61,250 nt of DNA from Planctomycetota bacterium (GTDB taxonomy: Bacteria; Planctomycetota; JAJSAM01; JAJVHW01), in contig JAJFFG010000080.1 in the NCBI GenBank assembly GCA_021776825.1, forward strand, positions 1-61,250, read 5' to 3'. Below, piece by piece: positions 43,509 to 51,235 of the stretch; position 1 is the first letter of the stretch; every line of letters begins with the position of its first letter. The notes below the pieces were generated by a model. It had not been told where the DNA came from and did no database searches. It was given only the letters and a program-made list of their open reading frames with translations. The position numbers and the translations under genes were made by a program.

Positions 43509-43651
43509 GCGACGCACGAGTCGAGCGGAACGCGCGGGACGACGGCGTGACGCCATGCGCCTGGGCAGGCCCGCGGCGCGGACCCGGCCAGCGACGCCAG
43601 AGGATGCCTGCAGCGGGCCAGCGGGCGCCGACTGAGACGCCGGAATCAGGA

Positions 43652-43680
43652 AGGCCGGTCGCGCTGAGCGCGACCGGCCT
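43652..43680. terminator. Hairpin between convergent genes
   Basis: AGGCCGGTCGCGCT and its exact complement AGCGCGACCGGCCT, 14 bp each around one central base, so the effective loop is about five bases (CTGAG). It lies between the gene ending at 43508 and the convergent one ending at 43702. No T-run on either side. Confidence 0.75.
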
Positions 43681-43701
43681 CATCTTCAAGAGTCAGGTCA
43701 G

Positions 43702-44355
43702 CTACTTGGCAGCCGACTCCTCCTCCATCATCTTCTCGAGCTTCTCGATCCGCTTGATCTCCTTCTTGCAGAGGGTCTTGTTGACCTTCTCGTACTTCCG
43801 GAGCAGGCGGCCGAGGGGGCCAGCGCCCAGCATCTTCTGGTCGTTCTTCTTGACCGTGATGGCTTTCATCTTGGTCTCGACAGCCGACCACATCTCGACG
43901 CGGGTCTTCTCGTCGTTCTTCTTCAGCTCTGCATCGATGTCCAAAGGCATCTTCTTGCAGCGCCAGTTCTCGTTGAGCCGCTCGATGGTCTTGTCCTGAA
44001 GACCCATCTCGAAGCGGCGCGAGAACCCGTACTCATCCTTGTGCACCTGCGGATCCATGTTCTGGTTCCGGAAGTAGTACAGGAAGAGCGGCTTCGCTTC
44101 CTTGAGCTCGTCGACAGTCCACTCGCTGTACGAGTCGGCCTCGTCCTCGGCCCTGTCCTGGGCGAGAATTCCGGTGATCGCCGGAGCGATCTCACCCGGA
44201 GTCGGAAGACCACTGTCCCAGGCCAACTCGGCCGTCTTGACGCCTGCTCCGCAGGCGAATGGCGGGCCTCAGCCAGCCGACGACGGCTGGACATATGCCA
44301 TACCGCCGGCGAGCAGCAAACCGGCGCTCAGGCCGGCCAGTGCAACTTTGTTCAT
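43702..44355 (-). CDS. Secreted selenoprotein candidate (217 aa, unknown family)
   Basis: 217 residues if TGA 44271-44269 is read as selenocysteine at residue 29. ATG 44355 has GGAGG five bases upstream; a second ATG three bases earlier is less well placed. The N-terminus is a signal peptide (MNKVALAGLSAGLLLAGGMA) and ends QPSSAG just before Sec. After it comes GPPFACGAG, so Sec and Cys35 form a U-x5-C pair. The next 180 residues are hydrophilic, with DELKEAKPLFLYYFRNQNMD and ENWRCKKMPLDID, possibly a thioredoxin-like fold, and a helical tail rich in Lys and Glu. Without read-through no plausible start exists; the first one left is a TTG at 44226. I do not recognise the family. A perfect SECIS-like hairpin follows the UGA, and selD is divergent, 196 bases away. 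Confidence 0.8.
44241..44257 (-). promoter_or_regulatory. Candidate SECIS element, secreted selenoprotein gene
   Basis: Perfect 7-bp stem CGCCTGC with GCAGGCG and loop GGA (44250-44248), 11 bases after the UGA. The loop lies at +22 to +24 from the U, inside the 16-37 base range of bacterial SECIS elements, and starts with two G as expected. Confidence 0.75.
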
Positions 44356-44415
44356 CATCACCTCCCACATATGGGTTGGTTCGGGTTCACACCCGATCCG
44401 TGTCTAGACCCCGAA

Positions 44416-44444
44416 ATGGTACCACCAACACAAGACGAAGGCAA
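44416..44444 (-). promoter_or_regulatory. Possible promoter of secreted selenoprotein gene
   Basis: On the minus strand TTGCCT, 17 bases, TACCAT, close to the -35/-10 consensus. It is about 60 bases upstream of ATG 44355. The leader then has a small hairpin (TCGGGT with ACCCGA near 44380-44396). Confidence 0.4.
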
Positions 44445-44554
44445 TGAGGCTGGGGTTCCGGCGGAAATCCGCTTTTTGAGGCCGCGGTCACGGAATGCGG
44501 TCCAGGCTCGGGCCGTTGAGGCGCTGCCCCCCTCTCCACACTAGGATGTCTCCC

Positions 44555-45607
44555 ATGACCAGCCACGAAGTCGCGAAGCTGACCGCCCTCTCTCACGGCG
44601 GCGGCTGAGCCTGCAAGATCCCTGCCGAGGACCTCCACCGGGCGCTGGATGCGATCCCGAAAAGGTCCGACCCCAACGTTCTCGTGGGGACTGAGACTGC
44701 GGACGACGCTGCCGTGTATCGGCTGAGCGACGATCTCGCGATCGTCGAGACACTCGACTTCTTCTCTCCGGTCGTCGACGACCCATTCCAGTTCGGGCGT
44801 GTGGCGGCTGCGAACGCCTTCAGCGACGTCTACGCCATGGGCGGCCGGCCGATCTTCTGTCTGAACATCCTGTGCTTCCCGATCAAGACGCTCGGGCACG
44901 AGGTGCTCGGCCAGATCCTGGCCGGGGGCGACGACGTCGCCAAGGAGGCCGGAGTCCTCGTGCTCGGCGGTCACTCGGTCGACGACGAAGAGCCGAAGTA
45001 CGGGATGGTCGTGACCGGGCTCGTGCACCCCGATCGCCACGTGAAGAACACCGGTGCGAAGCCGGGCGACGTCCTGTTCCTCACCAAGCCGCTGGGCTCG
45101 GGCATCCTGACCACCGCGGTGAAGAAGGGCGCGATACCCGCCGAGACCGAGGCTCGCGTCGTCGAGGTGATGAGCACGCTCAACCGTGCCGCGGCCGAAG
45201 CGATGATGGAGGTGGGTGTGCACGCCTGCACCGACGTGACCGGCTTTGGCCTCCTCGGGCATCTCCACGGCATGGTGAAGGCGACCGGGATCGGCGTGAC
45301 CGTCTCCCACGGCGCATTGCCGTTCATCGAGGGCACGCACGAGGTCGTCGACGGCGGCATCTGCCCCGGAGGCACGAAGCGCAACTTGGAGTTCTTCGGT
45401 CAGTGGGCCTCGTTCGACGACTCGGTCGCCGAAGCGCGGAGGCTCGAGGTCGCCGACGCGCAGACTTCCGGTGGCCTCCTCATCGCGTGCCCGGCCGATC
45501 GTGCCGATGCGCTCGAAGACGCCCTCCAGAGCGCGGGTGCGCTGGCGGCAGCCCGGATCGGGCACTTCGCCGAGGACCCGGAGTCCCTCGTTCGGATCAC
45601 ATCCTGA
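44555..45607 (+). CDS. selD: Selenophosphate synthetase, Sec-containing
   Basis: 350 residues if TGA 44606-44608 is read as Sec18. The motif HGGG-U-ACKIP is the SelD active-site loop, in which Sec or Cys occupies exactly this position before the catalytic Lys (ACK). Downstream AETADDAAVY (metal/ATP loop), GRVAAANAFSDVYAMGG and LVLGGHSVDDEEPKYGM are typical; TDVTGFGLLGHLHGM and DAQTSGGLLIACP close the C-terminal half. It makes selenophosphate from selenide and ATP. ATG 44555 gives the normal N-terminus. Reading from the next Met would lose the catalytic residues, so read-through is required for activity. Confidence 0.95.
44617..44633 (+). promoter_or_regulatory. Possible weak SECIS in selD
   Basis: About eight bases past the UGA the RNA can fold as a short stem (CCT with AGG, loop GCCG, or TCC with GGA, loop CTGCCGA) that puts a G near +19. 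The stem is short, so this is weaker than the other two. Confidence 0.3.
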
Positions 45608-45609
45608 AC

Positions 45610-45657
45610 GAACCCACATCGTTCACGAGGAGGACGCCCTCGTGAACGACCTGCGCG
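45610..45657 (+). repeat. Dispersed repeat family 3, short copy / terminator
   Basis: CGTTCACGAGG at 45620-45630 and its complement at 45638-45648 form an 11-bp stem with a 7-base loop. It appears to be the ends of the longer copy at 50471-50600 with the middle deleted. It lies between the convergent selD and GGDEF genes, so it can also act as their terminator. Confidence 0.7.
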
Positions 45658-45669
45658 AGTAGAGCGCTG

Positions 45670-47166
45670 CTAGTAGAGCGGCGGTTGGGGCGGCAGACCG
45701 GTCAGCTGCTCTTCCACCGGACCCGAGATCTCCCCGTCGAAGGTGAGATCGTCGTAGTCGGCGTCTGAGCCGGACCACTCCGTTGCGGTCACGGCGGCGT
45801 CGTCCGCGCGGTGCAGCGCCTCGGCGTGCTGGAGTTCTTGCGTGATGCGAGCCTCGGCGAGGACCTCGGCGGGGTTCATCACGACCTCTCCGGTGGCGTG
45901 GTCACCACCGAGACGACGAGAGCGCGAGAGACTGCGGGAGGCGGACGCGAGCAGTTCGTCGAGCTGTGCGCCGTTCTCGGGGGAGACCGCGATGCCCGCG
46001 CTGATCGTGACGGCTCCACCGGGCTGTTCGCCGGCGCCCGGCCAGTCGTCGGCGGAGATCCGACGACGGAGTCGATCGACGACCTCCCGCCCGGCGCGGT
46101 GATCGATCCCGGGCAGCATCAGCACGAACGCATCGTCGCCCCAACGCGCGAGCAGATCGCTGTCGCGTAGGAGCGGCGCCGTTCCCTGGGCAATCCCGTG
46201 CAGCAGGCGCCCCGCCTCTGCCGGACCCTGCCGACCGCTGTAGCCGCGAAGGTCGTCGACGCTGAACAGGATCGTCGCGATGGGCTGCTCGGTGTCGCGC
46301 ATCTGGAACAGGAGCTCGGCGGCTTGGGCGTTGAACCAACTGCGGTTGTTCAGTCCGGTCAGCTCGTCACAGTTCTCGAGACGGACCGCGAGCTCCCGGG
46401 CATCGAGGCGACGCACGACGGCGGCTGCGTACTCCGTCAGGAGTTCGAGGACGGAGCGCGTGGCCTCCAACGGGAGGTTTGGAACGCCCACGGTCACCAC
46501 GGCGACGGTCGTGTCATTGACCACGACGGGCGCGGCGACGTCGATGCGGAAGTCTCGCGGCTCGGAACTCTTGAGCTGGTTGCGCACCAGAGGCGGCTCG
46601 GCGTCGAACTCCTGTCGATCCATGGCTGTGCGGCGACGGATCACGAGGCCGGTCCGCCCCATCTGCTCCGTCAGGTGCGCCCCGACCGGCCACGTCGGCC
46701 CACTGGTCGAGCCGACGGAGACGAGCACGAACTCGTTGCCGCTGCGCTCGGTCTCGAGGAACACCATCCACTGCCCTGGATCGAGCAGGCGCGTGACCGC
46801 GCGCCCGAGGAGCTCGGCCAGTTCGCGTCGACTCGAGGCTCGTGAGAGCTCTCGCAGAGCGCGCGGCATTCTGGCAAGCGTCTCGCGCCGGCTGGGTGCC
46901 GTCGCGGCCGGACGGGATCGCTCGACTCGCAGCTCCCGTTCGAGCACGCCGCACCGCTCGCGCTCCTTCGCGAGCGCGCGCTCCATCAGTGCGGCCTCGG
47001 CGCGCGCGGATCGGGCTCGGAGGGCCATCGCGATCGAGATGGACGTGAGCAGGAGTGCCACGCCGACGCCGACGACGATCGTGGCGAGTTCGTTGCCGAG
47101 TCCCAAGCTCTCGAGGAATTCCACTGCTGCGCGGCGCCTCCACACAGGGTCGCCCTGCCACCCCAC
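45670..47166 (-). CDS. Degenerate GGDEF-domain membrane protein
   Basis: 498 residues: one N-terminal membrane helix (TIVVGVGVALLLTSISIAMA), a coiled linker (ERALAKERERCGVLERELRV), a GAF-like domain (about 100-260) and a GGDEF-fold domain from about 270 (LTGLNNRSWFNAQ). The signature reads RWGDDAFVLMLP, i.e. GDDAF in place of GGDEF, so the catalytic Glu is Ala. It is likely a receptor or an inactive cyclase rather than a producer of cyclic di-GMP. A 50-residue acidic tail follows. GTG 47166 is used; GTG 47124 is possible. Confidence 0.72.
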   Translation of the reverse strand: MGWQGDPVWRRRAAVEFLESLGLGNELATIVVGVGVALLLTSISIAMALRARSARAEAALMERALAKERERCGVLERELRVERSRPAATAPSRRETLARMPRALRELSRASSRRELAELLGRAVTRLLDPGQWMVFLETERSGNEFVLVSVGSTSGPTWPVGAHLTEQMGRTGLVIRRRTAMDRQEFDAEPPLVRNQLKSSEPRDFRIDVAAPVVVNDTTVAVVTVGVPNLPLEATRSVLELLTEYAAAVVRRLDARELAVRLENCDELTGLNNRSWFNAQAAELLFQMRDTEQPIATILFSVDDLRGYSGRQGPAEAGRLLHGIAQGTAPLLRDSDLLARWGDDAFVLMLPGIDHRAGREVVDRLRRRISADDWPGAGEQPGGAVTISAGIAVSPENGAQLDELLASASRSLSRSRRLGGDHATGEVVMNPAEVLAEARITQELQHAEALHRADDAAVTATEWSGSDADYDDLTFDGEISGPVEEQLTGLPPQPPLY

Positions 47167-47323
47167 AGGCGGCCCCCTGAGACACCATCGACGGATTGTC
47201 GAGCAGGACTTGAGGCGGGTCGCACGGGTCGAGTCGCCTGCGCACGGATCGAGGACCGCACGGTTGACCGGCGCGCCCGACGACTTGGGTGTCGGGGTGC
47301 CTGGGGTGCTTGGGTGCCGGGCG

Positions 47324-48595
47324 CTAGCGAATGTCCGTCTTCCAGCCCATGTAGGGCCGGAGGACGTCCGGGATCGCGACGCTGCCGTCCTCGCGCTGGT
47401 AGTTCTCGAGGATGGCGACGAGCACGCGCGGGAGCGCCAGGCCGGAGCCGTTCAGCGTGTGCACGTGACGCGGTTTCCCACCCTCGGCCGGCCGATACCG
47501 CATCTCGGCGCGCCGCGCCTGGAAGTCGCGGAAGGTCGAGATGGAGCTGACCTCGAGCCACTTCCCGCAGCCCGGCGCCCAGGCTTCGAGGTCGAACGTC
47601 TTGGCCGACGCGAACGACGTGTCCCCCGTACAGAGAAGGACGACGCGGTACGGCAGATCGAGTCGCTGGAGGATCGTCTCGGCGTTCGCGCGGATGCGCA
47701 GGAGTTCGGCGTCGCTGTCCTCGGGGCGCGTCACCGCCACCATCTCCACCTTGTGGAACTGGTGCATGCGCGTCAGCCCGCGTGTGTCCGTGCCGGCGGC
47801 GCCCGACTCGCGACGGAAGCACGGCGAGAAGGCGGCGTAGCGCAGCGGAAGTTCATCCTCGGTGAGGATCTCCTGCCGATGGATGTTCGTGACCGGCACC
47901 TCGGCGGTCGGGATGAGCCAGAGATCGTCGTCGCGGCAGCGGTACATGTCGCCTTCGAGCTTGGGCAGTTGCCCGGAGCCCTCGAGGCTCGTCCCGCGCA
48001 CGAGGTACGGCGCGGCGGCCTCCGTATAGCCGTGCTCGCGCGTGTGGATGTCGAGCATGTAGTTCCAGAGCGCGCGCTCGAGCTGTGCCAGCGCCCCAGT
48101 GAGCAGCGAGAACCCGCTCCCGGAGATGCGGGCCGCCCGATCCGAGTGGAACATTCCGAGCGCGTCACCGACGTCGTAGTGCGCCTTCGGCTCGAACTCG
48201 AACGTGCGCGGCTCGCCCCACGTGTCGACGATCGCGTTGTCGCTGTCGCTGTGGCCGACCGGGACGTCGTCCGCGGGCAGGTTCGGGATACGCATCAGGA
48301 TGCGCCGCAGATCCAGCTCGAGCTGGTCCTTGCGATCGTTCAGCTGCTTCTGTTTCGCCTTGAGGTCGGAGACCTCCTCCAGGAGCGCGTCGGCGTCCTC
48401 GCCGGCCCGTTTCCGCCGCCCGATCTCGGGCGAGAGCTGGTTCTGACGAGCGCGAAGACCCTCCGTCTCCGTGACCACCGCGCGGAGGTCCTTGTCCAGA
48501 CGCAGGAACCAGTCGATGTCCGCGGACTCGCCCTTCGCACGCAGCGCCCTGCGCACGAGGTCCGTCTCCTGGCGGATGAAGCCGACATCGAGCAT
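47324..48595 (-). CDS. serS: Seryl-tRNA synthetase
   Basis: 423 residues, the normal length. The N-terminal coiled-coil arm is ADALLEEVSDLKAKQKQLND. Motif 2 (FRRESGAAGTDTRGLTRMHQF) and motif 3 (LNGSGLALPRVLVAILEN) are intact. It charges serine to tRNA-Ser; in selenium users it also charges tRNA-Sec with serine as the first step of Sec synthesis, so it belongs to the same pathway as selD nearby. ATG 48595 lacks a good ribosome site. It is divergent from tatD. Confidence 0.96.
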   Translation of the reverse strand: MLDVGFIRQETDLVRRALRAKGESADIDWFLRLDKDLRAVVTETEGLRARQNQLSPEIGRRKRAGEDADALLEEVSDLKAKQKQLNDRKDQLELDLRRILMRIPNLPADDVPVGHSDSDNAIVDTWGEPRTFEFEPKAHYDVGDALGMFHSDRAARISGSGFSLLTGALAQLERALWNYMLDIHTREHGYTEAAAPYLVRGTSLEGSGQLPKLEGDMYRCRDDDLWLIPTAEVPVTNIHRQEILTEDELPLRYAAFSPCFRRESGAAGTDTRGLTRMHQFHKVEMVAVTRPEDSDAELLRIRANAETILQRLDLPYRVVLLCTGDTSFASAKTFDLEAWAPGCGKWLEVSSISTFRDFQARRAEMRYRPAEGGKPRHVHTLNGSGLALPRVLVAILENYQREDGSVAIPDVLRPYMGWKTDIR

Positions 48596-48709
48596 GAAGA
48601 GAGGTTCGCGAGTCAGTGCTCCGGCGGCGAGAAATCTGCCAGGCTCGCCCCGGCCTCCCGCGCGTTTGCGCTTCGGTCCCCTCTCGGAGCGTGTTCTCCT
48701 CCGCGGGCC

Positions 48710-49491
48710 GTGATCGACTCGCACGCCCACGTGGACTCCCAGAAGTTCGACGCCGACCGCGAGGCCGTGCTCGAGCGCACGTGGGCGGCCGGAGTGCGGA
48801 CACTCGTGAACGTCGGCTGTGATGTAGCGAGCTCGCGGCGCAGCGTGGCCCTCGCCACCTCGGACCACCGCATCTTCGCCACCGTCGGCATCCATCCGCA
48901 CGGGGCCGGCAGCGCGACGGACGCGGACTGGGACGAGATCGTCGCCCTGACTGAGGCCCCTCGGGTCGTCGGCGTCGGCGAGTGCGGGCTCGACCGCGGT
49001 CCGTGGAACAAGGTGCCCCTCGAACTGCAGGAACGCCTGCTCCGCAAGCACGTCGCACTCTCTCGCGAGACCGGCCTGCCGTTGGTCATCCACAACCGCG
49101 ATACGTACCCGGACCTGTTCCGCATCCTCGAGGACGAGGCGACGCGAGGTCCGCTGCGCGGCGTGATGCACTGCTTCAGCGGAGGACCGGAGGACGCCGA
49201 GCGCTCGGTGGCACTCGGCTTCTTCGTGAGTTTCTCGGGCGTCCTGACGTTCAAGAACGCCGCGAACCTTCGCGCGGCAGTGCGCGTGACGCCTCGTGAT
49301 CGGATGCTCGTCGAGACGGACTGCCCGTATCTCACTCCCGTCCCCCATCGTGGCCAGCGGAACGAACCCGCGTACGTCATCCACACGGCGCACTTCCTGG
49401 GCGACCTGCTCGGACTGTCCCACACGGAGATCGAGCAGTTGACCGTCGAGAACACGATACGCGCGTTCGACCTCCCGAGCGGAGCGGCGGC

Positions 49492-49495
<4 letters not shown>
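48710..49495 (+). CDS. tatD: TatD-family metal-dependent DNase
   Basis: 261 residues from GTG 48710. Metal ligands are in IDSHAHVD (HxH), GVGECGLD (Glu), LPLVIHNRD (His), GVMHCFSGG (His) and LVETDCPYLTP (Asp), as in TatD/YcfH nucleases. It is an amidohydrolase-fold 3'-5' exonuclease. Its stop overlaps the MoxR gene start (ATGA), so the two are translationally coupled. The much longer open frame upstream on this strand is antisense to serS and is not used. Confidence 0.92.
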
Positions 49496-50469
<974 letters not shown>

Positions 50470-50470
50470 G

Positions 50471-50600
50471 CCGCCTCGTTCACGAGGGCGCTGCGGCCCG
50501 CGGCGACCTTGCGGCCCGACAAGGGGTAAACCCCGTGACGTCCGACATCCGCCCGTCGGACCGTGTTCTGGCGTGGCGTCCTCGTGAACGATGCGGCTAG
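50471..50600 (+). repeat. Dispersed repeat family 3, long copy with terminal inverted repeats
   Basis: CGTTCACGAGG at 50477-50487 and its complement at 50580-50590 enclose 92 bases. The inverted ends extend outward as GCCGC-x-T with one mismatch and CTAG/GTAGG-like edges. Internal CGTGACGT and TCCGCCCGTCGGACCG match the copy at 25188-25385. Confidence 0.65.
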
Positions 50601-50652
50601 GCGCACTCGACACGGCTGGGCACTCGCCGCCCGGTCGGATACGTTGGGCGCC

Positions 50653-51141
50653 ATGTCCGAGGTCGATCTGCCGGCGGTGAAGAGCCTCGTCGAGAAGCTC
50701 AAGAGCCACGACGCGTTCGTCCGTCGCGACGCCATCGAGCACCTCGCCATCCTCACCCAGCAACGCCATGACTTTCGCTGGAACGCGGAGCAGCCCGAGC
50801 GCCGACGCTCGGTCCGTCGGTGGAAGCGCTGGATCGCCAAGCAGGAACGTGAGCGGCGCACGGGCGCCGGCAAGGCCACGATCCAGATCCTGGCCGGCGG
50901 GCAGGTCGACAAGGCGGCCCTCGAGGAGGCGCTGAAGGGCCTGGCGCCGGGGCAGAAGAAGGCGCTCATGGCGCAGCTCATCGCCAAGGTTGCCGCGGAG
51001 AAGGCCGGGCTGACCGGGAACCCGGCTTGCGACGCGTGCGGCGTACGCCCTGGCACGGCGCGCGTGACCGACCGCGAGGAGGACGGGAGCTACGCGCTCC
51101 TGCACCTCTGCGAGGTCTGCGTGCATCGCGGCGGCGGCTGA
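50653..51141 (+). CDS. Helical protein with C-terminal zinc ribbon
   Basis: 162 residues. The N-terminal SHDAFVRRDAIEHLAILTQQ looks like a HEAT-type helix pair. The middle is basic and helical (WKRWIAKQERERR). A zinc ribbon (CDACGVRPG, then LCEVCVHRGGG) ends it. ATG 50653 is chosen; upstream codons are in the repeat region. Its function is unknown. The neighbours are a MoxR ATPase and a VIT-vWA protein on the same strand. Confidence 0.6.
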   Translation: MSEVDLPAVKSLVEKLKSHDAFVRRDAIEHLAILTQQRHDFRWNAEQPERRRSVRRWKRWIAKQERERRTGAGKATIQILAGGQVDKAALEEALKGLAPGQKKALMAQLIAKVAAEKAGLTGNPACDACGVRPGTARVTDREEDGSYALLHLCEVCVHRGGG

Positions 51142-51235
51142 CGACGCGCCCCCGCGCGCAGCTCGGTGTGCGGTTCCGACCAAGCGGGAACTCGGTCGAC
51201 AGAAGCGCATCCAAGGGGGAGACCAGGAGTCTCCC

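Noticed and set aside
44269..44271. General reassignment of UGA (as in code 4 or 25)
   Set aside because: Most other genes in the window end in TGA at the expected place, and only three UGA codons are read through, two of them with convincing SECIS-like hairpins.
44266..44284. Lipobox with Sec in place of Cys (S-A-G-U) in the secreted selenoprotein
   Set aside because: The h-region ends about eight residues earlier and a lipobox normally follows it directly; ordinary signal-peptidase cleavage is more likely. Kept only as a remote possibility.
44459..44475. GCGG-AAAT-CCGC-TTTTT as an intrinsic terminator before selD
   Set aside because: The stem is only 4 bp; mentioned as possible attenuator but not listed as a feature.
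46280..48709. Very long open frame in front of tatD on the plus strand
   Set aside because: It is the antisense of the GGDEF and serS genes, with composition of low-information Arg/Pro/Ser sequence; tatD starts at GTG 48710.
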